A stretch of 54,553 nucleotides of DNA from Candidatus Oscillochloris fontis. Its GTDB lineage: Bacteria; Chloroflexota; Chloroflexia; Chloroflexales; Chloroflexaceae. The stretch covers positions 1-54,553 of the forward strand of contig NZ_RYFD01000029.1 in NCBI RefSeq assembly GCF_004138135.1. Direction: 5' to 3'. Each line of letters opens with the position of its first letter. Position 1 is the first letter of the stretch. Positions 45,905-54,553 of the stretch are shown one piece after another. Made by a program: the position numbers and the translations under genes. The notes beneath the pieces were generated by a model. It worked only from the letters and a program-made list of their open reading frames with translations, ran no database searches and was not told the origin of the DNA.

Positions 45905-46270
45905 CTAGAAGTTAAGCCCAGCTTCGCGTGCGGCTTCGGCAAGTGCCTTGATCCGCCCGTGATACTTGAAGCCACCACGGTCGAAGACGACCTTTGTAAT
46001 CCCGGCCTCAAGCGCACGCTCAGCAACCAACTTCCCGACCAGAGCAGCCTGCTCCGTCTTGGTCATCTTGGTCTCACTGGCTGGCCATGCCTTCTCATTC
46101 GTCGAGGCAGCGGCGAGCGTGTGGCCGAGCGTATCATCGATGACCTGGGCGTAGATATGGATATTGCTGCGGAAAATATTCAAACGGGGTCGCTCCTGAG
46201 AGCCATTGACCCGTTTACGCAGACGATTATGTCGGCGGATGCGCAGTTCGCGCGGAGATCGCCTTCCCAT
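45905..46270 (-). CDS. rplR: Large ribosomal subunit protein uL18
   Basis: The 121-residue protein starts [20 protein letters not shown] after GAGGAAT. It ends [26 protein letters not shown], the L18 signature. It binds 5S rRNA with L5. Confidence 0.97.
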   Translation of the reverse strand: MGRRSPRELRIRRHNRLRKRVNGSQERPRLNIFRSNIHIYAQVIDDTLGHTLAAASTNEKAWPASETKMTKTEQAALVGKLVAERALEAGITKVVFDRGGFKYHGRIKALAEAAREAGLNF

Positions 46271-46369
46271 ATATTCCTCATCGTCGCAATAGAGATTATA
46301 TCCCCTATCGCAAGCACTAATCACAGATTGGCGTGGGTGAGGCTCGTTTGAGCCTCACCCAGTTGCCAC

Positions 46370-46933
46370 CTACTTGGCCTTACCGGCCTTACCAGCCTTG
46401 CGGCGGATCTTCTCTTCGAGGTACTTGACACCCTTACCCTTGTAGGGTTCGGGCGGACGCAGGCCACGAATACGTGAAGCCATCTCGCCCACAACCTGCT
46501 TATCAATCCCACGCACCAACAGGCTCAGTGGTTCGTTGGCGCTCTTGCGCTCACCAACCACAAACTCGACATCGGCGGGCGGATCGATCCGCACCGGGTG
46601 GGAGAAGCCCAACTGGAGCACCAGTGTCTTGCCCTCAAGCTGAGCACGATAACCAACGCCATTGATCTCCAGCGCCCGCTGCCAACCGTCGGTGACACCG
46701 ACGACCATATTAGAGAGCAGCGTGCGGGTGAGGCCGTGCAGGGAGCGATGCAACTTGCTATCCGAAGGACGGGTTACCGTCAGCGTCTCTGCATCCTGCT
46801 CGATGATCATGTCGGGATGGAGCTGCTGGATCAGGGTACCCTTCGGCCCCTTGACCGTAACCAAGTTACCCTGAGCAATCTCCACCTTAATCCCTTTAAG
46901 AAGGGTGATAGGTTTCTTACCGATACGCGACAT
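46370..46933 (-). CDS. rplF: Large ribosomal subunit protein uL6
   Basis: The 187-residue protein has the two L6 alpha-beta domains: MSRIGKKPITLLKGIKVEI start, VKGPKGTLIQQLHPDM, and the C-terminal RIRGLRPPEPYKGKGVKYLEEKIRRKAGKAGK. It lies near the factor-binding site of the 50S subunit. Confidence 0.98.
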   Translation of the reverse strand: MSRIGKKPITLLKGIKVEIAQGNLVTVKGPKGTLIQQLHPDMIIEQDAETLTVTRPSDSKLHRSLHGLTRTLLSNMVVGVTDGWQRALEINGVGYRAQLEGKTLVLQLGFSHPVRIDPPADVEFVVGERKSANEPLSLLVRGIDKQVVGEMASRIRGLRPPEPYKGKGVKYLEEKIRRKAGKAGKAK

Positions 46934-46951
46934 TCGCTTCCTCCGTGCGTG

Positions 46952-47350
46952 CTACCAGACGTAGCAGAGCACCTCACCGCCCACATGCTCCCGCCAAGCC
47001 TCGTGGCCTGCCAGAATACCCTTGGGAGTAGAGAGAATGCTCAGACCAAGGCCGCCACGCACCTGCGGAATCTCATCGTGCTTGGTGTAGATGCGCAGGC
47101 CAGGCTTACTTACACGACGCAGGCCAGTGATAGCCGGACGCCGGTCAGACATATACTTCAATGTAATTGCGATCATGCTGAAGGGCTTGCCCTCGATCAG
47201 GGTATAGTCCTTGATAAACCCCTCGCGCTTCAGAATATCGGCAATCGCCAGTTTCATCTTCGACGCAGGAATATTCACAGTCACATGCCGCGCCATACAG
47301 GCATTGCGGATGCGTGTCAGCATATCGCCGATAGGATCGCTAACGCTCAC
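46952..47350 (-). CDS. rpsH: Small ribosomal subunit protein uS8
   Basis: 132 residues from a GTG ([20 protein letters not shown]) with GAGGAGG 7 bases upstream; the longer ATG reading is unconserved. The C-terminus [34 protein letters not shown] is characteristic. S8 binds the central domain of 16S rRNA. Confidence 0.97.
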   Translation of the reverse strand: MSVSDPIGDMLTRIRNACMARHVTVNIPASKMKLAIADILKREGFIKDYTLIEGKPFSMIAITLKYMSDRRPAITGLRRVSKPGLRIYTKHDEIPQVRGGLGLSILSTPKGILAGHEAWREHVGGEVLCYVW

Positions 47351-47413
47351 GGTGTGCCTCCTCACACGTCGGGTGCTGGCAGAGATGCCAGTCGCCCGCA
47401 ACGTTATGATGTT

Positions 47414-47599
47414 CTACCAGCTTGACTTCACAACACCCGGAATCAGGCCCTTCAGCGCATTCTCGCGAAAACAGATGCGGCACATGCCAAACTTCCGCAT
47501 ATAGGCGCGAGATCGGCCACACGTCTTACAGCGATGGTACTCGCGCACCTTAAACTTGGCTGGGCGCGACGCCTTCACAACCAATGAGGTCTTTGCCAA
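47414..47599 (-). CDS. rpsZ: Small ribosomal subunit protein uS14, zinc type
   Basis: The 61-residue protein is the short zinc-binding S14 form: [20 protein letters not shown] carries the Cys4 site, and the tail is [16 protein letters not shown]. It lies between rplE and rpsH as expected. Confidence 0.97.
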   Translation of the reverse strand: MAKTSLVVKASRPAKFKVREYHRCKTCGRSRAYMRKFGMCRICFRENALKGLIPGVVKSSW

Positions 47600-47651
47600 G
47601 GATGGTTCCTCCTAAACAGCTGGACTAGTTAGCGTTGGCTCCTGGCCCATG

Positions 47652-48194
47652 CTAATCACGAAATGGCATACCGAGTCGCTTGAGCAGTGAATATGCCTGC
47701 TCATCATCGGTAGCGGTGGTCACAATTACCACCTCAAGCCCACGGATCTTGTCGATCTTATCGTAGTCAATATCCGGGAAGACAATCTGCTCACGCAGAC
47801 CGAGGCTATAGTTGCCGCGCCCGTCGAACGAACTGCGACCCACGCCACGGAAGTCGCGGATACGTGGCAGCGCCAGATTGACCAAACGGTCGAAGAAGTC
47901 ATACATACGCTCAGAGCGTAGCGTGACCATCGTACCAATCGCCATACCCTCGCGCAACTTAAACGACGCAATGGACTTTTTGGCCTTGGTAATCACCGGC
48001 TTCTGGCCGGTAATGGTGGTCAGATCGGCCACCGCAGCATCGAGCGCCTTGGAGTTCTGCACCGCCTCGCCGACGCCAACATTGACGACGATCTTGGTCA
48101 GGCGCGGAACCTGCATGACCGACGAGTACTTAAACTCCTGCATCAAAGCAGGAACGATCTCGGACAGATACTTTTCGCGCAGACGAACTATCAT
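47652..48194 (-). CDS. rplE: Large ribosomal subunit protein uL5
   Basis: The 180-residue protein starts [20 protein letters not shown] after GGAGAG. It includes [20 protein letters not shown], the [22 protein letters not shown] motif and the [23 protein letters not shown] segment. It binds 5S rRNA and contacts P-site tRNA. Confidence 0.98.
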   Translation of the reverse strand: MIVRLREKYLSEIVPALMQEFKYSSVMQVPRLTKIVVNVGVGEAVQNSKALDAAVADLTTITGQKPVITKAKKSIASFKLREGMAIGTMVTLRSERMYDFFDRLVNLALPRIRDFRGVGRSSFDGRGNYSLGLREQIVFPDIDYDKIDKIRGLEVVIVTTATDDEQAYSLLKRLGMPFRD

Positions 48195-48251
48195 GATCTC
48201 TCTCCAGGGGCTTGGAGGTGCGCGAAAGTGCATCTCCGGCCCTGAGTATGG

Positions 48252-48587
48252 TTACTTCTTCTCGATCACCGCGTCACATGCCTTGCAGAAGCGCACCTTA
48301 CGCGGGTGGCCCTTGTGATTCGTCTCCTCAAGGAAACGGTGCCCGGTGCGCGTAGCATGGCCACAACTAGGGCAGATCAGCATGACGTTCGAGCTATGGA
48401 GGGGAGCCTCCATCTCGATAATTCCACCGGGCTTACCGGGACCGCGTGCCTTGAGGTGTCGCTTGACAATATTCTTGCCCTCGACCACCACTCGGTCCAT
48501 CTTGGGGATCACGCGCTTGATCTTGCCGCGCTGGCCCTTATTCTTGCCCGCGATGATCAGAACCTCATCGCCCGTCTTCACATGCAT
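48252..48587 (-). CDS. rplX: Large ribosomal subunit protein uL24
   Basis: The 111-residue KOW-domain protein starts [23 protein letters not shown]. After the usual GGIIEMEAPLHSSNVML it carries a C-terminal extension with two Cys pairs (CPSCGHATRTGHR, FCKACDAVIEK). This looks like a zinc ribbon, which not all L24 proteins have. Its start overlaps the rplN stop by one base. Confidence 0.96.
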   Translation of the reverse strand: MHVKTGDEVLIIAGKNKGQRGKIKRVIPKMDRVVVEGKNIVKRHLKARGPGKPGGIIEMEAPLHSSNVMLICPSCGHATRTGHRFLEETNHKGHPRKVRFCKACDAVIEKK

Positions 48588-48955
48588 CAGAGCACCTCCG
48601 GTGCCAGCGACACGATACGCATAAACTGCTTCTCGCGCAGCTCACGAGCGACTGGGCCAAAGATGCGCGTGCCGCGAGGGTTATTTTCCTTACCGATGAT
48701 CACCGCTGCGTTATCATCAAAGCGGATGTGCGACCCATCGGGGCGACCGTACTCTTTGGTGGTGCGCACGATCACCGCACGAACCACTTCACCCTTCTTG
48801 ACCGAGCCGCCGGGGGCGGCCTGCTTGACCGAAGCGACGATCACATCGCCAACTCGGCCATATCTGACCCGAGAACCACCGAGGACACGGATGCACATAA
48901 TCTCCTTAGCACCCGTGTTATCAGCAATCTTCAGGCGCGACTGAGGCTGGATCAT
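48587..48955 (-). CDS. rplN: Large ribosomal subunit protein uL14
   Basis: The 122-residue protein starts [20 protein letters not shown], the L14 consensus, and continues [30 protein letters not shown]. It forms part of the intersubunit bridge near the sarcin-ricin loop. Confidence 0.98.
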   Translation of the reverse strand: MIQPQSRLKIADNTGAKEIMCIRVLGGSRVRYGRVGDVIVASVKQAAPGGSVKKGEVVRAVIVRTTKEYGRPDGSHIRFDDNAAVIIGKENNPRGTRIFGPVARELREKQFMRIVSLAPEVL

Positions 48956-48960
48956 GGCTC

Positions 48961-49227
48961 TTACTCCTCACCACGTTGGACGATCTCAATAACCTTCCAA
49001 CGCTTTGTGCGGCTCAGCGGGCGAGATTCCTCGATCCGCACCAGATCGCCCACCTTACACGTATTTTCTTCGTCATGGGCGTGGAACTTGTTGGTCTTGC
49101 GGATAATCTTACGATAGAGCGGATGCGGCTTGAGGTAGTCAACCGCGACCACCACCGTCTTATCCATCTTATCGCTTACCACCCGCCCGACCTTGACGAT
49201 CTTGCGTGATGTTTGCTGTTCACTCAT
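48961..49227 (-). CDS. rpsQ: Small ribosomal subunit protein uS17
   Basis: The 88-residue OB-fold protein starts [20 protein letters not shown] after GGAG. The core [33 protein letters not shown] and [20 protein letters not shown] match S17. Confidence 0.97.
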   Translation of the reverse strand: MSEQQTSRKIVKVGRVVSDKMDKTVVVAVDYLKPHPLYRKIIRKTNKFHAHDEENTCKVGDLVRIEESRPLSRTKRWKVIEIVQRGEE

Positions 49228-49228
49228 A

Positions 49229-49423
49229 TTAGATCTCCAGCTCGCGCTCGCGCAGGATCGTCTTAATCCGCGCAACATCCCGCCGCACCTGCGTAAAGCG
49301 GGCAGTATTGGTTAGGCGGCCCGTCACCTGCTGGAAGCGCAGATTAAACAGCTCCTCATCGAAGCTCTTGAGCTGGGCACGCAGCTTCTCGTTATCTTGG
49401 TTGCGCAGCTCACTCGCCTTCAC
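49229..49423 (-). CDS. rpmC: Large ribosomal subunit protein uL29
   Basis: 64 residues from a GTG ([20 protein letters not shown]) with GAGGAGG upstream, inside the end of rplP. Longer ATG readings run back through rplP and are unconserved. The two-helix L29 hairpin is clear ([20 protein letters not shown]). It lies at the peptide tunnel exit. Confidence 0.95.
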   Translation of the reverse strand: MKASELRNQDNEKLRAQLKSFDEELFNLRFQQVTGRLTNTARFTQVRRDVARIKTILRERELEI

Positions 49424-49847
49424 TGCTCGCCTCCTCAACTTCATCGCGGGTGATAATCTTGCAGGGTACTGGCATCTTCTGTGCGGCGCGGCGCATGGCC
49501 TCCATCGCAATTTCTTCGCTGACCCCACCAAGTTCAAACATCACCCGGCCCGGCTTGACAACCGCTACCCAGTGATCAACCGAACCCTTCCCACCACCCA
49601 TGCGGGTCTCAGCGGGCTTCTGGGTTACTGGCTTATCTGGGAAGATTCGAATCCAGACCTTACCACCACGCTTAATGTAGCCTGTGATGGTACGGCGAGC
49701 GGCCTCAATCTGGCGGCTGGTGATCCAGGTCGACTCCAGCGCCATCAGGCCATACTCACCAAAGGCCACTCCACTACCGCGATAGGACAAGCCACGGTTA
49801 CGACCGCGCTGCTGCTTGCGGTACTTGGTGCGCTTAGGAAGCAGCAT
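49410..49847 (-). CDS. rplP: Large ribosomal subunit protein uL16
   Basis: The 145-residue protein starts [20 protein letters not shown], the conserved start. An ATG two codons earlier is closer to GAGGAGG and less likely. Core motifs are [45 protein letters not shown]. It sits near the A-site tRNA elbow. It overlaps rpsC and rpmC by 14 bases each. Confidence 0.97.
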   Translation of the reverse strand: MLLPKRTKYRKQQRGRNRGLSYRGSGVAFGEYGLMALESTWITSRQIEAARRTITGYIKRGGKVWIRIFPDKPVTQKPAETRMGGGKGSVDHWVAVVKPGRVMFELGGVSEEIAMEAMRRAAQKMPVPCKIITRDEVEEASSEGE

Positions 49848-50562
49848 TGTCATTCCTCCTCGCCGGGCGCTCGCGGCGCTCGCTGGGGGCGCTAGGGGCG
49901 CTTGCCTGCTGCTCAACCGCAGCCTTGGCGAGCTGGTCGGGGAAGACCTCGCCCTTATAGATCCAGACCTTCACCCCGATGCGCCCGTAGGTCGTATGGG
50001 CATGCACCTGAGCGTAGTCAATATCCGCACGCAGCGTATGGCGCGGCACACGGCCTTCGCTCTCATTCTGGATACGCGACATCTCAGCCCCGCCGAGACG
50101 CCCGGAGCAGCGTACCTTGACACCCAGAGCGCCCAGGCGCATCGCACGCTGAACGGCCTGCTTCATCGCACGCTTGTACGAGACACGCTTGGTGATCTGC
50201 TCAGCAATACTCTCGGCCACCAACTGAGCATCGAGCTCTGGCTGATGGATCTCCTGAATGTTGAGCTTGATCTTCTTACCCGTCTTCTGCTCAAGATTGT
50301 TCTTTAGCAGATCCACATTGGCCCCACGCTTGCCGATGACAATGCCGGGCTTTGCGGTATAGACCGTCACTTCGATCTTATTGGCCGAGCGCTCGATCTC
50401 GATCCGCGAAACGCCCGCATTCTGCAATTCTTTGGCGATCAGCTTGCGCAGCGCCAAATCCTCGTGGAGTTGATCCGTGTAGGTACGCTCGGCAAACCAC
50501 TTCGACTGCCAGTCTTTAATGTAACCGAGGCGGAAGCCGATCGGATGTACTTTTCGTCCCAA
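49834..50562 (-). CDS. rpsC: Small ribosomal subunit protein uS3
   Basis: The 242-residue protein starts [20 protein letters not shown]. The KH domain ([26 protein letters not shown]) and C-terminal [30 protein letters not shown] follow. The Arg-rich tail ends RRNDNAAS. S3 forms the mRNA entry channel. Confidence 0.98.
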   Translation of the reverse strand: MGRKVHPIGFRLGYIKDWQSKWFAERTYTDQLHEDLALRKLIAKELQNAGVSRIEIERSANKIEVTVYTAKPGIVIGKRGANVDLLKNNLEQKTGKKIKLNIQEIHQPELDAQLVAESIAEQITKRVSYKRAMKQAVQRAMRLGALGVKVRCSGRLGGAEMSRIQNESEGRVPRHTLRADIDYAQVHAHTTYGRIGVKVWIYKGEVFPDQLAKAAVEQQASAPSAPSERRERPARRNDNAAS

Positions 50563-50584
50563 GACAACCTCCTAGTCCTATCGG

Positions 50585-50926
50585 CTAATAGGTCTGGCCA
50601 TCGTCCACAATCACGGTGATGTGGGTCGTGGGCTTGCGGATATGGTTGGCCATACCGCGAGCACGCGGCATAAAGCGCTTCAGTACCGGGCCCTGATCGG
50701 CGAAGATCTGCGTAATTTTCAGATCAGCCGGATCCATATCGAAATTATGCTCTGCGTTGGCCGCAGCCGACTTAATCGTCCGCGCAACCTCGCGTGCTGC
50801 CTTCTGGGGCATGTACTGCAAGGTCGAGAGAGCGCGATCCACTGGCATCCCGCGCACCACGTCCATCACGAGGCGAACCTTGAGCGGCGAGATGCGCACA
50901 TAGCGGGTTATAGCTTTGACTTCCAT
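50585..50926 (-). CDS. rplV: Large ribosomal subunit protein uL22
   Basis: The 113-residue protein starts [20 protein letters not shown]. The tunnel-lining loop segment [23 protein letters not shown] is clear. I rejected an ATG 30 codons upstream as unconserved. Confidence 0.97.
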   Translation of the reverse strand: MEVKAITRYVRISPLKVRLVMDVVRGMPVDRALSTLQYMPQKAAREVARTIKSAAANAEHNFDMDPADLKITQIFADQGPVLKRFMPRARGMANHIRKPTTHITVIVDDGQTY

Positions 50927-51071
50927 TGCCTCACTCGTCTGCGGTTCAGCCGCATCGTTGATAAGATCGTGCGCACGCAAACCCGTACATTGTACCACAA
51001 TTCGGGTTCTGCGCACGCAACCACTTATGGATGCGAACCAACCGGGTCCAGAGTGATACCCGTGGGCATCA

Positions 51072-51359
51072 CTACTTCATTTTGCCGCGCTTATCGGCCT
51101 TCTTGCCCCCATGGCCACGGAAGAAGCGAGTTGGTGCGAACTCACCGAGTTTATGGCCGACCATATTTTCAGTGACATAGACCGGAACGTGGCGGCGACC
51201 ATCATGGATCGCAATCGTGTGGCCGATCATCTGGGGGAAGATGGTCGAGTCACGCGACCATGTGCGCAGGACACGCTTATCATTGGTGCGATTCATCGCC
51301 TCGACACGGTCGAGGAGCCGAATATCAACATACGGCCCCTTTTTGGAAGAGCGAGCCAT
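51072..51359 (-). CDS. rpsS: Small ribosomal subunit protein uS19
   Basis: The 95-residue protein starts [20 protein letters not shown] after AGGAGG, and includes [42 protein letters not shown]. It sits in the 30S head next to S13. A 145-base spacer separates it from rplV. Confidence 0.97.
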   Translation of the reverse strand: MARSSKKGPYVDIRLLDRVEAMNRTNDKRVLRTWSRDSTIFPQMIGHTIAIHDGRRHVPVYVTENMVGHKLGEFAPTRFFRGHGGKKADKRGKMK

Positions 51360-51436
51360 AGAACCTCCTGGTACCTGATGCCTGATGCTTGATGCCTGGG
51401 AGCCATGCAGCTTCACCAAGCATCAAGGCATCAACT

Positions 51437-52264
51437 TTAGGGCTTGCGTCGGCGCACGATGAAGCGGTCGCTACGCGGATTATGGCGCGTCTTCACACCG
51501 CGAGCGGGCTTACCCCACTTGGTCTTGGGGGTGCTCATACCGCGAGGGGCACGCCCCTCACCACCGCCATGGGGATGGTCACGCGGGTTCATCACCGTTC
51601 CTCGCACGCGCGGGCGGCGACCGAGCCAGCGCGAACGGCCAGCCTTACCAATGCGCACATTCTGATGATCGACATTGCCAACCTGGCCAATCGTGGCCAT
51701 GCAGCGGATGTGAATCATACGCATCTCGCCAGAGGGCATACGGATGGTGGCGTAGTCACCTTCCTTCGCCATGAGCTGGGCCGACGTTCCTGCGCTGCGT
51801 ACCAGCACACCACCGCGCCCGATCTCCAACTCGATGTTGTGGATCTGGGTACCAAGCGGAATGGAGGCCAGCGGCAACGCATTACCGACGCGAATATCGG
51901 CATCGGGGCCATTGCTGAGCATGTCGCCCACCTTCAGGCCAACCGGAGCGATAATGTAGCGCTTCTCGCCATCAACATAGGCGAGGAGGGCAATGCGCGC
52001 CGAGCGATTGGGATCGTACTCGATGGCTTGCACCTTCGCCGGAATGCCGAGCTTGTTGCGCTTGAAGTCAATGATACGGTAGAAGCGCTTGTGACCACCG
52101 CCACGGTGGCGGACCGTGATCCGTCCGGTGTTATTACGACCTGCCTGCTTGCGCAACGGCGCGATCAGACCCGACTCGGGGCGCTTCTTGGTAATATCCT
52201 CGAAGGTCGAAACCGACATGTTGCGGCGACCCGCCGAGGTTGGTTTGTATTTGCGAACACCCAT
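51437..52264 (-). CDS. rplB: Large ribosomal subunit protein uL2
   Basis: The 275-residue protein starts [20 protein letters not shown]. The C-terminal segment [23 protein letters not shown] contains the conserved His used near the peptidyl-transferase centre. It ends [18 protein letters not shown] lies upstream of the ATG. Confidence 0.98.
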   Translation of the reverse strand: MGVRKYKPTSAGRRNMSVSTFEDITKKRPESGLIAPLRKQAGRNNTGRITVRHRGGGHKRFYRIIDFKRNKLGIPAKVQAIEYDPNRSARIALLAYVDGEKRYIIAPVGLKVGDMLSNGPDADIRVGNALPLASIPLGTQIHNIELEIGRGGVLVRSAGTSAQLMAKEGDYATIRMPSGEMRMIHIRCMATIGQVGNVDHQNVRIGKAGRSRWLGRRPRVRGTVMNPRDHPHGGGEGRAPRGMSTPKTKWGKPARGVKTRHNPRSDRFIVRRRKP

Positions 52265-52318
52265 CGTGTTGCTCCAGGGGCAGAACATAGACACCAGGGC
52301 TATGCCCTCGCGCTATGA

Positions 52319-52603
52319 TTAGCTTTCAAAGATCTCGATGCGGTCGCCGGCGATGAGCGTGACAATCGCCTTCTTCCAATCTCGGGTATAGCCGGACTCG
52401 CGACCACGGCGGCGCATCTTGCCACGCACATTGATCGTATTGACCTTGAGTACGGTAACATTGAAGATGCTCTCGACTGCGTGCTTGATTTCGGGCTTGC
52501 TCGCGTCGCGTAGCACCTCGAAGCAATACTGATTCGACTCCATGAGGATCGTATTCTTCTCGGTGATCAACGGGCGAACAATAATCTGATGCGGGGTCGG
52601 CAT
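52319..52603 (-). CDS. rplW: Large ribosomal subunit protein uL23
   Basis: The 94-residue protein contains [24 protein letters not shown] and [33 protein letters not shown], typical of L23 at the tunnel exit, where SRP and trigger factor dock. It starts two bases after the rplD stop. Confidence 0.97.
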   Translation of the reverse strand: MPTPHQIIVRPLITEKNTILMESNQYCFEVLRDASKPEIKHAVESIFNVTVLKVNTINVRGKMRRRGRESGYTRDWKKAIVTLIAGDRIEIFES

Positions 52604-52605
52604 CG

Positions 52606-53268
52606 TTATACCTCCTCGCTCTGCGCAGACGCCGCGCCAGTGGCCAGATAGCTCTCGATGACCGCAATGGCTGCCGTAGGCATCACCACGGTATCGCAGG
52701 TCAGCAGATCGCGCACATTGAGGTAGTGGGCGAGCAAGATCTGGACATCCGGCAGGTTGTTGGCCGAAAGCCGGACATTGCCGGTCTGCTCATTCTTCTG
52801 GTCAATGACGATCAGCGTCTTACCGCTGAGGGTATGGGCCTTGAGGAAGGCGACCATATCCTTGGTGCGCGGCTTCTCAAGGGTGAGGGCATCAACAAAG
52901 CGGATCTGGTTGGCAGCGAGCTTAGCCGAGAGGGCCGAGCGTACCGCCAAGCGGCGCATCTTCTTGGGCATGTTAAGCCGGTACGAGCGCGGGTGCGGAC
53001 CATGGGCAATACCACCACCCATGCGGTGCGGGGCGCGGACGGAACCCTGACGGGCGCGACCTGTCCCCTTCTGGCGATAGAGCTTCTTGGTGCTCCCCAC
53101 CACTTCACCACGACCACGGGTATTGTGCGTACCGAGGCGGGCATTGGCACGCTGCATCACCACATACTGGTGCATCACCGGGACATTTGGCTCGATCCCG
53201 AAGATTTCATCGCTGAGGGCAATGCTGCCGATTTGCTCGCCGGCCTGATTATAGAGAGTTGCTTCCAT
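52606..53268 (-). CDS. rplD: Large ribosomal subunit protein uL4
   Basis: The 220-residue protein starts [20 protein letters not shown]. The RNA-binding loop [34 protein letters not shown] is the L4 signature. It lines the exit tunnel. In other bacteria L4 also controls the S10 operon; I see no leader structure to support that here. Confidence 0.97.
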   Translation of the reverse strand: MEATLYNQAGEQIGSIALSDEIFGIEPNVPVMHQYVVMQRANARLGTHNTRGRGEVVGSTKKLYRQKGTGRARQGSVRAPHRMGGGIAHGPHPRSYRLNMPKKMRRLAVRSALSAKLAANQIRFVDALTLEKPRTKDMVAFLKAHTLSGKTLIVIDQKNEQTGNVRLSANNLPDVQILLAHYLNVRDLLTCDTVVMPTAAIAVIESYLATGAASAQSEEV

Positions 53269-53325
53269 TGCTGTTTCCTCTATCCTGCTCCGCGCTGATA
53301 ATCCAGCACAGAGGAGGCATAGTGG

Positions 53326-53955
53326 CTAGGCCTTGACGGCGCGGCGGATCTCAAGCAGACCAGTACGAGCGCCAGGAACCGAGCCTTTGACCAGGATCAG
53401 GTTCTTTTCGGGCAGCACTTCCACCACTTCCAGATTCTGGATGGTGACGCGCTTGCCACCCATGCGCCCGGCCATCTTCTGGCCCTTCCAGACGCGACCG
53501 GGGGTGGTACCGGCACCAATCGAACCCGGCGCACGGTGGCGGTCGCTCTGACCGTGGGTCTTGGGACCACCCCGGAAGCCGTGGCGCTTGACCACACCCG
53601 CAAAACCGCGCCCCTTCGAGGTGCCCGAAACATCAATCTTCTGGCCGGGCTTGAAGAGCTCAACATTGATCACCTCACCAGGGGTGTGTTCCTGGGGGTT
53701 ATCGGCGGGGAACTCGCGCAGGTAGCGCAGCAGCGCATTGGCGGCCTTCAGATGGCCCTGCTGCGGCTTGGTGAGCTTGCGCGGCTCCACCTGCTCGTAT
53801 CCAATCTGCACCGCAGCGTAACCATCACGCTCAACGGTGCGTACCTGGGTAACGATGCACGGGCCTGCGGCGATGACCGTCACCGGCACCACCTCGCCCT
53901 TGTCGCTGAAGACCTGCATCATCCCCAGCTTGCGACCCAACATCCCACTAATCAT
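53326..53955 (-). CDS. rplC: Large ribosomal subunit protein uL3
   Basis: 209 residues from [20 protein letters not shown], with GGAGG 9 bases upstream; the longer reading is unconserved. The central extension [34 protein letters not shown] reaches the peptidyl-transferase centre. It follows rpsJ as usual. Confidence 0.97.
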   Translation of the reverse strand: MISGMLGRKLGMMQVFSDKGEVVPVTVIAAGPCIVTQVRTVERDGYAAVQIGYEQVEPRKLTKPQQGHLKAANALLRYLREFPADNPQEHTPGEVINVELFKPGQKIDVSGTSKGRGFAGVVKRHGFRGGPKTHGQSDRHRAPGSIGAGTTPGRVWKGQKMAGRMGGKRVTIQNLEVVEVLPEKNLILVKGSVPGARTGLLEIRRAVKA

Positions 53956-54087
53956 TACTGCTACCTCCGCAGCTTGCGTCATTGCGCAGCGGCTGCCTTT
54001 TGTTATTTGACCAACGACCAACAACACCTGACCAATTGAGCGCCCGGATTGCCGTAGGCCGTCTGCCTTTTATCCTAACCACAATGC

Positions 54088-54396
54088 TTAGAGCTTGATC
54101 TCAATATCTACGCCGGCGGGCAGATTGAGCTTCATCAGCGCATTGATCGTCTGCTGGCTTGGGTCAAGCACGTCGATCAGTCGCTTGTGGGTACGGATCT
54201 CGAACTGCTCCTGCGAGTTCTTATCGATGAAGCCGGAACGAATGACGCTATACTTCTCGATTTTGGTCGGTAGGGGCACGGGACCGGCCACGAGGGCACC
54301 GGTACGCTCGGCGGCCTCAACGATTTGGCGCGCCGACTGATCCAGAATCTTATGGTCGTATGCCTTGAGGCGGATACGCACCTTCTGCTTTGCCAT
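54088..54396 (-). CDS. rpsJ: Small ribosomal subunit protein uS10
   Basis: The 102-residue protein starts [20 protein letters not shown] after GGAG. The core [49 protein letters not shown] matches S10. It is first of the S10 block, 83 bases after tuf; the spacer holds a GC-rich hairpin (GGGGCAGCGG/CCGCCGCCCC). Confidence 0.98.
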   Translation of the reverse strand: MAKQKVRIRLKAYDHKILDQSARQIVEAAERTGALVAGPVPLPTKIEKYSVIRSGFIDKNSQEQFEIRTHKRLIDVLDPSQQTINALMKLNLPAGVDIEIKL

Positions 54397-54479
54397 ACTA
54401 GACTCCTCAGACGAGGGTAAATGCTGGGGGCAGCGGCCCGACAAACCGACCGCCGCCCCTCAGCCAGGATCGTAAACGA

Positions 54480-54553
54480 TTATTCGACAATCTTGGTGAC
54501 AACACCCGCGCCGACGGTACGCCCACCCTCACGGATGGCGAAGCGCAGACCCT
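54480..54553 (-). CDS. tuf: Elongation factor Tu, C-terminal fragment
   Basis: Only the last 24 codons are in the window. They read GLRFAIREGGRTVGAGVVTK and end IVE, then TAA, the canonical EF-Tu C-terminus. The gene continues past the right edge. It precedes rpsJ in the same direction, the usual str-S10 junction. Confidence 0.95.
   Translation of the reverse strand, partial: GLRFAIREGGRTVGAGVVTKIVE

Overview
The window reads as chromosome from a filamentous phototroph-like Chloroflexota (Chloroflexales such as Chloroflexus, Oscillochloris or Viridilinea). That placement is an inference from three things: overall gene content; a tmRNA tag ending in LALAA; and a FAD-dependent carotenoid desaturase near a Tad/CpaF-type ATPase. 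Sequence alone does not fix the genus. Intergenic DNA is unusually rich in palindromic and hairpin repeats.

Layout. Positions 1-3 kb (minus strand) hold a short secreted protein, glutamate dehydrogenase, a GNAT acetyltransferase and a 52-residue membrane protein. Positions 3-9 kb (minus) hold the heat-shock cluster hrcA-grpE-dnaK-dnaJ followed by rlmB, with a perfect CIRCE operator upstream of hrcA. Positions 9.2-24.9 kb (plus) hold a nine-gene defence island. In order it encodes a PLD-nuclease/SNF2 helicase, an Eco57I/PglX-like adenine methyltransferase, a DUF262 (ParB/GmrSD-like) protein, a DUF3696-type ATPase, an unrecognised 275-residue protein, and a compact Wadjet system (JetA, JetB, JetC, JetD). 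All eight junctions overlap by 1 to 35 bases, so the whole 15.7 kb looks like one translationally coupled operon. Next come a HAD phosphatase, tmRNA (minus, with a clear sigma70-type promoter and terminator) and ruvA (minus, probably leaderless).

Positions 26.9-31.5 kb (plus) hold an AAA+ ATPase paired with a CpaF/TadA secretion ATPase, then a CrtI-family desaturase whose only sensible start codon is ATT. An 811-base gap after it (31.48-32.29 kb) contains no convincing gene. It does hold a plausible promoter followed by about 400 bases of nested hairpins, a candidate structured RNA.

From 32.3 kb to the right edge everything is on the minus strand. The first part covers fatty acid initiation (fabD, fabH) with rpmF and yceD, a coiled-coil protein, coaD and rsmD. 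After that comes the large ribosomal supercluster, in transcription order: tuf (partial), S10 to L29, S17 to L15, secY, adk, infA, L36, S13, S11, S4, rpoA, L17, truA, L13, S9. The map gene often found between adk and infA is absent.

How it fits together. The flanks are housekeeping genes (protein folding, ribosome rescue, recombination, translation), and the defence island sits between two of them. Within the island, a putative DNA-modifying and translocating nuclease pair, a DUF262/ATPase/unknown triad and an anti-plasmid SMC complex appear to share one mRNA. This is the most likely undescribed system in the window, either as one composite machine or as co-regulated layers.
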